Origin: Levilactobacillus acidifarinae DSM 19394 = JCM 15949
GTDB taxonomy: Bacteria; Bacillota; Bacilli; Lactobacillales; Lactobacillaceae
Length of the DNA: 64,000 nucleotides
Assembly: GCF_001434835.1 (NCBI RefSeq)
Contig: NZ_AZDV01000028.1
Coordinates: forward strand, 362,363-426,362
Direction: 5' to 3'
The translations under genes were made by a program, and so were the position numbers. How positions within the stretch are numbered: position 1 is the first letter of the stretch; the number at the start of each line of letters is the position of its first letter. The notes under the pieces are model-generated. The model ran no database searches. It saw nothing but the letters and a program-made list of their open reading frames with translations, and was not told where the DNA came from. This document shows positions 1 through 7,021 of this stretch, piece by piece.

Positions 1-299
1 TCCGTGGAATGGTAGCGCGAATCAAAGCTAATGGCGACCCCACGTTGCTTGGTGGCGTCGTCTAGGGTGTCCAGATACCGGGCCACCCCTTCGGTCGCTT
101 GCCGCACCGTGTAAACGTTCATTTGCCCGATACCGGGGCCCATAACGCCCCGCATACCGGCGGTCCCGAAGCTCATCGGCCCACTAAAAGCGGCTTCGAG
201 GGCTTGGTCGTCGCCCGCCATGGCGTCCAGTTCACGCTGCACGTCCGGTAACATGGTCGGTTGTTTTTGCCAAACGGCATAGTTTTCTTGCCAACTCAA
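1..299 (-). CDS. pgm: Alpha-phosphoglucomutase, N-terminal part (cut by window edge)
   Basis: This is the 5' end of a gene that runs off the left edge; about 99 codons are visible. It starts at a TTG (position 299) nine bases after AAGGAG. The motif FGTAGMRGVMGPG followed by QMNVYTVRQATEG is the sugar- and Mg-binding N-terminal signature of the alpha-D-phosphohexomutase family. In lactobacilli this form interconverts glucose-1-phosphate and glucose-6-phosphate. The catalytic serine loop would lie beyond the edge; the visible end (ISFDSRYHS) is just entering that region. It is co-directional with galM upstream, which fits galactose and glucan metabolism. The family is clear; strict glucose versus mannose specificity cannot be judged from this fragment. 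Confidence 0.85.
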   Translation of the reverse strand, partial: MSWQENYAVWQKQPTMLPDVQRELDAMAGDDQALEAAFSGPMSFGTAGMRGVMGPGIGQMNVYTVRQATEGVARYLDTLDDATKQRGVAISFDSRYHST

Positions 300-377
300 A
301 TCGAATCTCTCCTTCTGCTGATAACCTTAGTTAATCTCTATCGTACTCGTTTCTACTGGGACTGACCAGTTACGCCG

Positions 378-1397
378 TTACTTGCGGACGTATTGGTAGG
401 CAATCGTGTGCGTGACCGGTTGGTTAGCAGGAAGAACAATGTCCCCAAAGTCCTCGTGATGAATAGCATCGGGGAGATTCTGCGCTTCCAAAGCCAAGGC
501 GTTGTAATCGCGTTTGGCAGCCCGGGCCGGATCCGTGGCGTTGGCTGTGAAGACCACCACCCCGTTGCGGTCGGAATAGATCCGCACTTCCCGGTGACCG
601 GTCGTATCGCCGACCGTGGCAATTGGCTCGTCGCCCGCCTTGACCTCAAAGGCATCGTCGTATTCGACACCGCCATTTTCGGCGAGTTGGGCTAACCCGT
701 CTTTGATGGTCCGGGATTCACGGAAATCGTAGCCCGTACCAGCCACGTCAGCCTTTTCACCAGTTGGGATCTTTTCGTCGTTTAAAATTAAACGCTTGTC
801 GGCATTCAAGGTCAACCATTGTTGATCCAAATCATGTTGATCGTCAGTTACATTAAAGTACGCGTGAATTGTGGGATTAAACAGCGTCGCAGCGTCGCTC
901 TTCCCGTCAAACGTTACCGTTAACCGGTCGTTTTCGTCCAAGGTATAGGTAATCGTGGTCGTTAAGTTCCCCGGATACTGGTCATCTTGCGGGGTTGAGG
1001 TGTGGGTCAAAATCACACTAGCCGTGCTGGCCGTTTCCTTCGTCGTGGCGTCCCAGTTAACGTGCAGAAAGCCGTGGGGCCCACCATGAATGGCGTTTTT
1101 GCCCTCCGTAGCTTCGATGTGGTGGGGCGTCCCATCAATTTCAAACTCGGCCCCCTTGATCCGTCCGGCAACCCGACCGAGAGCTTGGCAGAGACAATAA
1201 GTATTGTTATCGTAAGCCGCTAAGTTGTCTTCGTGAACGGCGAGTTGTTGCCGTTTCCCATCTTCTAAGGCACTAAATTCTTGCAGGGTGGCCGCCCAGG
1301 TCAGAATCGCCGCGCGGGTCCCGTGTTGATTGGTTAAAACGTACTTGGTCACTTTTTGTTGGTGAAGTTCGCCAGCAACTTCTTGAGTAATTTGCAT
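378..1397 (-). CDS. galM: Aldose 1-epimerase (mutarotase)
   Basis: This 339-residue cytosolic protein interconverts the alpha and beta anomers of galactose or glucose, the first step feeding the Leloir pathway. Family features are the GRVAGRI segment (about residue 74), the IHGGPHGFLH motif with the first active-site histidine (about 103-112), NPTIHAYFNV with the second histidine (about 170-180), and a C-terminal LEAQNLPDAIH block carrying the catalytic glutamate. The ATG at 1397 follows GGAGGTG at good spacing. Length is normal for the GalM family. It is transcribed in the same direction as the phosphoglucomutase, 78 bp away, with no obvious terminator between them, so the two may be co-transcribed. 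Confidence 0.9.
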   Translation of the reverse strand: MQITQEVAGELHQQKVTKYVLTNQHGTRAAILTWAATLQEFSALEDGKRQQLAVHEDNLAAYDNNTYCLCQALGRVAGRIKGAEFEIDGTPHHIEATEGKNAIHGGPHGFLHVNWDATTKETASTASVILTHTSTPQDDQYPGNLTTTITYTLDENDRLTVTFDGKSDAATLFNPTIHAYFNVTDDQHDLDQQWLTLNADKRLILNDEKIPTGEKADVAGTGYDFRESRTIKDGLAQLAENGGVEYDDAFEVKAGDEPIATVGDTTGHREVRIYSDRNGVVVFTANATDPARAAKRDYNALALEAQNLPDAIHHEDFGDIVLPANQPVTHTIAYQYVRK

Positions 1398-1507
1398 AAA
1401 AGAGACACCTCCAAAAATTCTAAGAATACGGTTACATTGTATAATACTCGGCGTTTAAGTACCATTGTTTTTCGCGATTAAGTAAAATTTTACGCAAATT
1501 TTCCTAA

Positions 1508-1542
1508 CAAAAAGCCCCCGCTCACCGCGCGTAGCGGGAGCT
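1508..1542 (-). terminator. Rho-independent terminator, leftward
   Basis: Arms AGCCCCCGCT and AGCGGGAGCT (9 of 10 paired) surround a 10-nt loop. Read on the minus strand it ends in a run of five Ts. It probably ends the PEPCK-like operon transcript after the repeat at 1594-1825, and insulates galM. Confidence 0.7.
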
Positions 1543-1593
1543 GGGACTTTCTATAAATTAATGATCATTACGCAAAATCAATTTAGATAGGCC

Positions 1594-1825
1594 AGACGCT
1601 TCCGGGACCGGTCAGAAAACGGGCTGGAACGGAGCGGGCACGGCTTCAAGCCCCCCAAACCGGGTCTTGAAGACCGACCTTGGTCTAAGTCGTCTAAGAA
1701 CGCCGACTAAGACCAATTTCACCCCTGAGCCCATTTTCTGCCTGGCCCTCCGGCTCACACTGATCACGATGGCTACTCGGATAGACTTTTCCGATTAAAT
1801 AACACTGGAACGTTCGGAAGCGTCT
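1594..1825 (+). repeat. Dispersed multi-branched palindromic repeat, copy A
   Basis: This fills the gene-free stretch between galM and the next operon. The core (about 1597-1756) matches the reverse complement of copy D (45022-45182) almost along its length, including GGGCTGGAACGG, CACGGCTTCAAGCC, GGTCTTGAAGACCGACC and CCCCTGAGCCCA. An outer perfect 11-bp inverted repeat, AGACGCTTCCG at 1594 and CGGAAGCGTCT ending at 1825, encloses it. No protein signature is visible in the small frames that cross it. Confidence 0.8.
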
Positions 1826-1833
1826 CCCCACTC

Positions 1834-2055
1834 TTAATACTGCTTAAGTTGGGCCCGGATGATTTGCCAGGTCTCGGGGTCGTGGGTATCGATGGTGGAC
1901 GGGAAAAAGCGCTGTAAATCCTGCTGAATGAACTGTTCGTTAATATGAAACCACTCGTCTTCACTGCTGGCATCCTGAAATTGATTCAGGTAATACGGAT
2001 CGTCAATTTGAAGCAGCGTATGCAAAATCAAATCGCGTTGTTCGGGAGTCACCAT
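1834..2055 (-). CDS. Small uncharacterised protein (73 aa)
   Basis: I do not recognise this acidic 73-residue protein. It starts at an ATG preceded by GAGGAGG at seven bases, and follows the PEPCK-like gene by 18 bp in the same direction, so the two are almost certainly one operon. It has no signal peptide or membrane segment. The composition (DDPYYLNQF, EDEWFHINEQF, many aromatic and acidic residues) suggests a small soluble helical protein. A role linked to the upstream enzyme is inferred only from position. Confidence 0.65.
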   Translation of the reverse strand: MVTPEQRDLILHTLLQIDDPYYLNQFQDASSEDEWFHINEQFIQQDLQRFFPSTIDTHDPETWQIIRAQLKQY

Positions 2056-2073
2056 CGCTATCGCCTCCTCGGG

Positions 2074-3795
2074 CTAGTTATTCATTAATTCGGTTAAGAG
2101 GTCCCGGGCAGACGCATTTAACTTGTCCTGGGACTTATCGTTGCCTAAATGGGTGTAGATTTCACCGATGTACACCTGTTCCTTGAAGAGTTCGGTAAAG
2201 ACCGCGTCAATGATGGGCCGCGTCTGAGCCTCTTCTTGAACGGGGCCAAACGGGTTGGCAAAGAAGGTGGTGCTCATGCCGACCTCATCGGTGGTCCCTA
2301 ACGCCCGCCGTTTGCCGGCCACGAAGGTCGCCTCGGCCTCGTCGCGGTCCGTGAAGCGGTGCACGCCAACGGCATCGTCATAGTTGTTGGCGTAGACCCA
2401 CATATCGATGTGGTGTTGGGCCACCACGCGATCCCAGGTGTTAGCTGGGATAATCACCCGGGCGTTAGATAATTCGGGATTCATGTAAATCCCGCGATCC
2501 ATGTTGTTAAAGGCGACTTCGCTGCTGAGGTCGTCCAAACGAACAAAGGCCCCGGTTTCGGTCCCCTGCGCGTAAACGCCCTTCTCGGGATCGAGGGTAA
2601 AGCTCCCCATGTCGTCGAAGATGGTTTCAATATTAACAATTTGTTCGTCGGCCACGTTCTGCAAGGCTTCGATGGATTCGGACTTGCCCGCCCCGGAGTC
2701 CCCGAAGAAGACCACGGTCTTGGTCTTGCCGTTCGCAAAGGTAATCTTGACCATTGAACCGTGAATCGGCAGGCGCTTTTGGGCGATCTGGTGCAGGTTA
2801 TGCAGCGTCAGGCACATCTTCTTCATGTACCCAAAGTAGGTCGTCTGGTCGTTGTACGGCACTTGCCCCACGTAGATTTGGTTCTGCGCATCGTAGAAGT
2901 AGTGTCCATTTTCGGGATCCGCATCGCCCTGCGCACTCGGTGACCCGAAAAGTAAGATCAGGTCCGGCTTCTGGTTCAAGACTTCCTTACGATCGGCCAG
3001 TTGGAATAAGTTGGCCAGAGCCAATCCCGACGCCATGTAGTCGCGGTGGAAGTAGATATAAGCCAAGCTTTCACCAATTTTAGCCGGGTAGCACAGCCAG
3101 TCTTGCGTGGTCCCCGTGAAGTTCTTCAAGGGGTTTTCGTGACTGGCCGTGAAGCGGCCCTTCCGCTTGTTACTCTTAGTGTGGAGCATCATCGGTGGCC
3201 GCAGCATCAAGCGGTTCATGAACCGAATGTCCGTTAAGGCTTCGTACCCTGCCGGAACGGGCCACTGAACCTGTTGTAACAGGACGCAGGCGCTGGTCGC
3301 AGCGTTGGTTTGCCGGTAGACGTGGTTGGCGTGGCCCTGTAGCTTTTCCTCCACCGTGCGATACAGACGTAAGACCACGTCGTTGAAGCGTTGGTCGATG
3401 GTCATAAATTCACTGGCGACCACGTGATTTTGTTGGGTGGTCATCGTGGCGACCCGTAAGTATGACCGGTAATACGAGTAGAGGTCTTCGATGCTGACCA
3501 GGATCTCTTTACGCGAGAAGTGGTCAAACGCCCGCGGTTGATCGGTCAAGACGTCCTTTAAGGTGGTGATGTAGGTCTCGGGGTCCACCCGGTCATAGGT
3601 GGTCTCGGGATCGGCATCGTCGGGAATAAAGGCCCGTTGTTCGTCCAAAAAGAGCTTGACGAAGGCGGCGAACTCGTCACTGTTGATCAAATCAAAGGTG
3701 CTTGATAAGAAGCGAGCACTGTAGTTCAACACGGCCACGTTGCGGTCCGGGTTGGCGTAGAAGGTCCGTAAATCAATCGGTGCTGGTACTGACAT
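2074..3795 (-). CDS. PEPCK/HPr-kinase-like P-loop protein (573 aa)
   Basis: The protein is cytosolic, with no signal peptide. Its Walker A loop is GDSGAGKS (residues 365-372) preceded by hydrophobic TVVFF, followed by an acidic IFDDMGSFTLD segment and KGVYAQGTETGAFVRLDD. ATP-dependent PEP carboxykinases and HPr kinases share a structurally related nucleotide-binding core. The loop here reads like the HPr kinase form (GDSGxGKSE) rather than the PEPCK form (GLSGTGKT). The length is near that of ATP-PEPCK (about 540). Proteins of this kind are often annotated as PEPCK in lactobacilli, but carboxykinase activity is not shown by the sequence. It heads an operon with the 73-residue protein. The start at 3795 follows AGAGGGG. 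Confidence 0.6.
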   Translation of the reverse strand: MSVPAPIDLRTFYANPDRNVAVLNYSARFLSSTFDLINSDEFAAFVKLFLDEQRAFIPDDADPETTYDRVDPETYITTLKDVLTDQPRAFDHFSRKEILVSIEDLYSYYRSYLRVATMTTQQNHVVASEFMTIDQRFNDVVLRLYRTVEEKLQGHANHVYRQTNAATSACVLLQQVQWPVPAGYEALTDIRFMNRLMLRPPMMLHTKSNKRKGRFTASHENPLKNFTGTTQDWLCYPAKIGESLAYIYFHRDYMASGLALANLFQLADRKEVLNQKPDLILLFGSPSAQGDADPENGHYFYDAQNQIYVGQVPYNDQTTYFGYMKKMCLTLHNLHQIAQKRLPIHGSMVKITFANGKTKTVVFFGDSGAGKSESIEALQNVADEQIVNIETIFDDMGSFTLDPEKGVYAQGTETGAFVRLDDLSSEVAFNNMDRGIYMNPELSNARVIIPANTWDRVVAQHHIDMWVYANNYDDAVGVHRFTDRDEAEATFVAGKRRALGTTDEVGMSTTFFANPFGPVQEEAQTRPIIDAVFTELFKEQVYIGEIYTHLGNDKSQDKLNASARDLLTELMNN

Positions 3796-3862
3796 AGAAA
3801 AACCCCTCTCATAGTTGTCTCATTATTTGATTATGACAAGTTTAGCCTATTTTCCAACCAGA

Positions 3863-3875
3863 TGAAAGCCTTTCA
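3863..3875. promoter_or_regulatory. 13-bp palindrome upstream of the PEPCK-like gene
   Basis: TGAAAGCCTTTCA is a perfect inverted repeat around a central base, 68 bp upstream of the start. It resembles a catabolite-response element (TGAAAGCGCTTTCA) with one central base missing. The spacing defect makes CcpA binding doubtful. Confidence 0.25.
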
Positions 3876-3976
3876 CCAAGCTTGGCTTAAAATTAAATTC
3901 GGCTGATCACCTCCCGTTTGGTTAGTGAATGGCCTAACTCATAGAAGCCGCCTATCAATTTCTCTACCCGTTGCTA

Positions 3977-4005
3977 TTGGACTTTGGTCCTCACCCGACT
4001 AGCAT
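3977..4005 (+). promoter_or_regulatory. Likely sigma-A promoter for the SDR gene
   Basis: TTGGAC, 17 bp, TAGCAT. The transcript would start about 30 bp before the AAGGAGG of the downstream dehydrogenase. Confidence 0.5.
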
Positions 4006-4044
4006 AGATAGTGAACGGTTACACAATTTAAGGAGGATGATGAG

Positions 4045-4866
4045 ATGACAACCGATTGGTTAGGACTCAAGGATCAGGTGTGCGTGGTCACCGGGGCGGT
4101 CGGCGGCATGGGCACCAAAATTTGTGGCGACTTAGCCGCCCAAAAGGCAACGGTCGTCGCCCTAGACAGACAGGCGGACCCACTAAACAAGTTGGTTAAT
4201 CACTTAAAGGACACTGAAAACGTTTCAGCCCTCGACGTGGTCTGCGACGTCACCGACGAGGCCAGCGTGCAACGGGCCGTCGCCCAGGTCAAAGCGGCGT
4301 TTGGCCGGGTCGACGTGGTGATCAACACCGCCGGCATCTTGAAGTTTGACCCGTTAGAGGATCTCGACTATGCCACCTGGAAACAAGTTCTCGACGTTAA
4401 TTTAAACGGCTACTACCTGGTGACTCACGAATTTGGTAAGCTAATGATCGCTCAGAAACACGGGACCTTTGTCCACATTTCCACGGTCGCCAGCGACATC
4501 CCCGAGACTTACAGTGGCGCTTACAGCACCAGTAAGGCCGGCGTCAACATGCTGTCCAAACAGGTGGCCGCCGAATGGGGCATGTTCGGCATCCGCAGCA
4601 ACGTGCTGGAACCCTGCTTGGTCAAGACGCCCATGTCGGCGGCCTTCTACGCGGACCCGCAAGTCGAAAACGGTCGTAAAGAACTGACCGCCAGCAAGCG
4701 AATCGGAACCACCCAAGACATCGCCAACGCCATCTTATTTCTGGCCAGCGACCGCTCCAGCTACGTCAACGCCGCGGCCCTTCCCATCGATGGCGGTTTC
4801 AGCGTGATGATGCAAAACCAGATTCCTAAGCCCGGTGGCCGCCGGGGCTTTGCAGAAACGCACTAA
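4045..4866 (+). CDS. Short-chain dehydrogenase/reductase (classical SDR)
   Basis: This 273-residue soluble oxidoreductase is predicted to use NAD(P)(H). The cofactor motif TGAVGGMG is at 16-23, an acidic LD ends strand 2 (40-41, which usually favours NAD), the structural motif NTAG is at 94-97, and the catalytic tetrad is N119, S146, Y160 and K164 (YSTSK). The C-terminal LASDRSSYVNAAALPIDGGFSV block is typical of 3-oxoacyl-ACP reductase-like members. A 20-residue basic tail (PKPGGRRGF) extends past the usual end. The ATG follows TAAGGAGGATGATGAG. It stands alone with its own promoter and terminator, so the physiological substrate (sugar alcohol, diacetyl or acyl group) cannot be told. Confidence 0.85.
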   Translation: MTTDWLGLKDQVCVVTGAVGGMGTKICGDLAAQKATVVALDRQADPLNKLVNHLKDTENVSALDVVCDVTDEASVQRAVAQVKAAFGRVDVVINTAGILKFDPLEDLDYATWKQVLDVNLNGYYLVTHEFGKLMIAQKHGTFVHISTVASDIPETYSGAYSTSKAGVNMLSKQVAAEWGMFGIRSNVLEPCLVKTPMSAAFYADPQVENGRKELTASKRIGTTQDIANAILFLASDRSSYVNAAALPIDGGFSVMMQNQIPKPGGRRGFAETH

Positions 4867-4903
4867 CCATTTCTAATTAATTCCAGAGCTAATCGCTAAT
4901 TTT

Positions 4904-4948
4904 AGGTGTAACTATCAGCCCGTTTTCGGGGTGGCGGCTACACCTTTT
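4904..4948 (+). terminator. Terminator after the SDR gene
   Basis: AGGTGTA and TACACCT arms, with an inner GCCC/GGGT pairing, are followed by TTTTG. Confidence 0.7.
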
Positions 4949-4975
4949 GTTTCTCCTGTTTCTCCTGTTTCTCCT
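4949..4975 (+). repeat. Three tandem copies of a 9-bp unit
   Basis: GTTTCTCCT occurs three times head to tail just after the terminator and immediately before the next promoter. It is likely a slippage-prone microsatellite. Confidence 0.8.
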
Positions 4976-5004
4976 AGTTACCGCCCCCTAAACTGGCGTA
5001 TACT
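4975..5004 (+). promoter_or_regulatory. Promoter of the first secreted paralogue
   Basis: TAGTTA, 18 bp, TATACT. The -10 and the distance to the ribosome site closely match those of the second paralogue at 5987-6016. Confidence 0.5.
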
Positions 5005-5037
5005 AAGTGTAACTAATCACCATGGAGGCATTTACCG

Positions 5038-5892
5038 ATGAAAAAATGGTTACTGGGCAGTATCGCCCTACTCATGGGACTGGGACTTCTGGGAAGCACT
5101 CCCGTTCAGGCGGCTAAATACACTGTCAAGATTGGTCCCACCACGGCTTTTAAAGAATTTTTACATATCTCGCCGTACTATCGCACCACTAAGACCGTCA
5201 AGGCTCAGATTGACACCAACCCCATCACCCGCACTAGCACCGCGGCAGCTACGCAAACGCTGACCATTCCCAAAGGAACCGTCCTGGCCGCCAACAACAT
5301 CGCTAACCGTAAAGTTTATCAGATCGATGCGGCGCAATTAAGCTACGGTGTTTTAAAACCCCTGATTAAGAAGGGCGTCGTCCCCACCGACCAGTTCTAC
5401 GGCAAAATTAAGGCCAGCGCTCACGCCCTAACGAAGGTGGCTCGGCCCACCTATTTGCCGGCATACAGTTACGGGGATCTCTACCCCGGCCAAACCACTC
5501 AGACCATCAATCACGTTTTCGGTGAACAGGTCGGCCCCAAAGTCCTCCTGACCTCCGATGGTTACCTCGAACGTCACGTGGCCACCAACTTGAAGGCCAA
5601 CCAATTTGTGCGTTTACAGCTACGTCCCCAGAGCAGCGCCAAGATTCAAAAAACCACGGTCAAGGGGGCAACGCGCTACCTGTACTTTAAGACTAAGGTC
5701 GCGGGCATCCCCACTAAACACGTTCGCTCAACGGGGAACTACCGCTACCGCCTCGCGTTGGCCAACCGCCATCAGCCCATCTACCAACAGGGAAACTCGG
5801 ATGATGACGGTGCCGGTAGCTTCTACAGTTTGTACCGCTTAGGTAAGCAAACCTATTTCACGCCGCTGGGTAACGACGGGTCCGGCGACTAA
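5038..5892 (+). CDS. Secreted protein of unknown function, paralogue 1 (284 aa)
   Basis: The N-terminus (KKW, then LLGSIALLMGLGLLGS, then VQAA) is a Sec signal peptide with a likely cut after residue 25 or 26. The mature part is basic and Thr/Ala-rich, beginning KYTVKIGPTTAFKEFLHISPYYRTTKTVK. It contains PAYSYGDLYPGQT, LTSDGYLERH and a terminal YFTPLGNDGSGD motif. All of these recur in the next gene, so the two are a tandem duplication. There is no LPxTG anchor or recognisable cell-wall-binding repeat, so the protein is probably released or loosely attached. I do not recognise the family. The ATG follows GGAGG by nine bases, and the gene has its own promoter and terminator. Confidence 0.75.
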   Translation: MKKWLLGSIALLMGLGLLGSTPVQAAKYTVKIGPTTAFKEFLHISPYYRTTKTVKAQIDTNPITRTSTAAATQTLTIPKGTVLAANNIANRKVYQIDAAQLSYGVLKPLIKKGVVPTDQFYGKIKASAHALTKVARPTYLPAYSYGDLYPGQTTQTINHVFGEQVGPKVLLTSDGYLERHVATNLKANQFVRLQLRPQSSAKIQKTTVKGATRYLYFKTKVAGIPTKHVRSTGNYRYRLALANRHQPIYQQGNSDDDGAGSFYSLYRLGKQTYFTPLGNDGSGD

Positions 5893-5913
5893 CAGATATG
5901 ATCTTCTAAATTA

Positions 5914-5949
5914 ACTGGTCCTAGGCCACTGCGCCCCGGACCAGTTTTT
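5914..5949 (+). terminator. Terminator after secreted paralogue 1
   Basis: Perfect 8-bp arms ACTGGTCC and GGACCAGT, then TTTT. Confidence 0.85.
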
Positions 5950-5986
5950 GTACTCACTTTTCGTCTCATGGTACCGCCCTAGGGAG

Positions 5987-6016
5987 TTGCCTTCCCCGAA
6001 ACTACAGGCTTATACT
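5987..6016 (+). promoter_or_regulatory. Promoter of secreted paralogue 2
   Basis: TTGCCT, 18 bp, TATACT. A GGGAG ribosome site lies 18 bp after the -10, as in paralogue 1. Confidence 0.6.
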
Positions 6017-6047
6017 GTGAGTTAACAATTTTTTGGGAGATGATTTT

Positions 6048-6893
6048 ATTAATAAACACGCACTAGGTCTTATGACGTGCCTTCTGAGCTTGGGATTTCT
6101 GAGTGCTCCCAACACCGCACTGGCCGCCAGTGGGACCGTCAAAATCGGCTCTGTTTCTGCGGACAAAACCTTCTTACATATTGCGCAACATTACCGCACG
6201 ACCCGAACCACCAAGCTCCACGTGATGGTCACGGCCATTCACAGCCACCAAAGTGCTAAGACCAAAACGCTCACCCTCCCCAAGGGCGTGACGCTGGCCG
6301 CTAAACACGAAAATGGTGCCAACTATCGGTTAGACGCTTCTCTACTCAGTTATCGACGGCTCAAGCCGTTGATCAGCCAGGGTTATGTTCCCGTTTCGGG
6401 GGAGATGACCACCCTGAAGTCCCGCACACTAGTCAAGGTCAAACGACCTGCGTTTCTGCCAGCCTACAGCTACGGTGACCTCTATCCCGGCCACAGCCAG
6501 GCCGCCATTACCCGGGCCGCGGGCAACCAAGAAGCTAACCGAATTCAGCTAACGGCCGATGGTTACTTAGACCGCTACAAACCCAACCATCAGGTTCTCG
6601 CAACCGCTCGCTTACAGGTCACCCCCACGCTTCACGCGAAAATCCAGCGGACTCAAGTGACCAAAAACGGGACGCGTTACCTGTATTTCAAAACCAAGCT
6701 TCCGGGTCTCACCACCAAATACGTCCAACGAACGGGAACGGCCCGGTACCGCCTCACGTTGACCAATAATCACCGCCCCATCCACAATCCGGGTAACAGT
6801 GATAACGACCTCGCCGGCTGGTTTTATAGTTGCTACACGGTTGGCGGTCACGCCTACTTCACTCCATTAGGTAACGACGGTCCCGGCGATTAA
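6048..6893 (+). CDS. Secreted protein of unknown function, paralogue 2 (281 aa, apparent ATT start)
   Basis: This shares motifs along its length with the preceding gene: VKIGSVSADKTFLHIAQHYRTTRTTK, PAYSYGDLYPGH, LTADGYLDRY and YFTPLGNDGPGD. Its signal peptide reads NKHALGLMTCLLSLGFLSAPNTALAA. No ATG, GTG or TTG is suitably spaced from the GGGAG at 6035-6039. The TTG at 6033 overlaps that site, and the in-frame ATG at 6072 would remove the charged N-terminal region. The ATT at 6048 sits eight bases after it, exactly where paralogue 1 has its ATG. I therefore place the start there. ATT is a rare, weak start (known for infC), so expression may be low, or this may be a recent ATG-to-ATT mutation. 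Confidence 0.65.
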   Translation: MNKHALGLMTCLLSLGFLSAPNTALAASGTVKIGSVSADKTFLHIAQHYRTTRTTKLHVMVTAIHSHQSAKTKTLTLPKGVTLAAKHENGANYRLDASLLSYRRLKPLISQGYVPVSGEMTTLKSRTLVKVKRPAFLPAYSYGDLYPGHSQAAITRAAGNQEANRIQLTADGYLDRYKPNHQVLATARLQVTPTLHAKIQRTQVTKNGTRYLYFKTKLPGLTTKYVQRTGTARYRLTLTNNHRPIHNPGNSDNDLAGWFYSCYTVGGHAYFTPLGNDGPGD

Positions 6894-6908
6894 GCCCACT
6901 AATCACGC

Positions 6909-6960
6909 AAAAAGACGCCCATTGAACGCATTCAGCGCACAATGGACGTCTTTAATTTTA
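6909..6960. terminator. Bidirectional terminator between convergent genes
   Basis: AAAGACGCCCATT and AATGGACGTCTTT arms (12 of 13 paired) have A and T tracts on both sides. It serves the secreted paralogue and the MFS gene. Confidence 0.8.
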
Positions 6961-7021
6961 GCCTTGTTTAGTTGATTGAACCGGTCACCCTCAAGCGACC
7001 CGGATCAAGCCAATCATCGGT

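Noticed and set aside
4904-4948. Riboswitch before the first secreted paralogue
   Set aside because: The hairpin lies directly after the SDR stop with a T-run and upstream of the next promoter, so it is simply the SDR terminator.
4949-4975. Three tandem 9-bp repeats as a CRISPR or iteron-like array
   Set aside because: Units are too short, contiguous and only three in number; a slippage microsatellite explains them.
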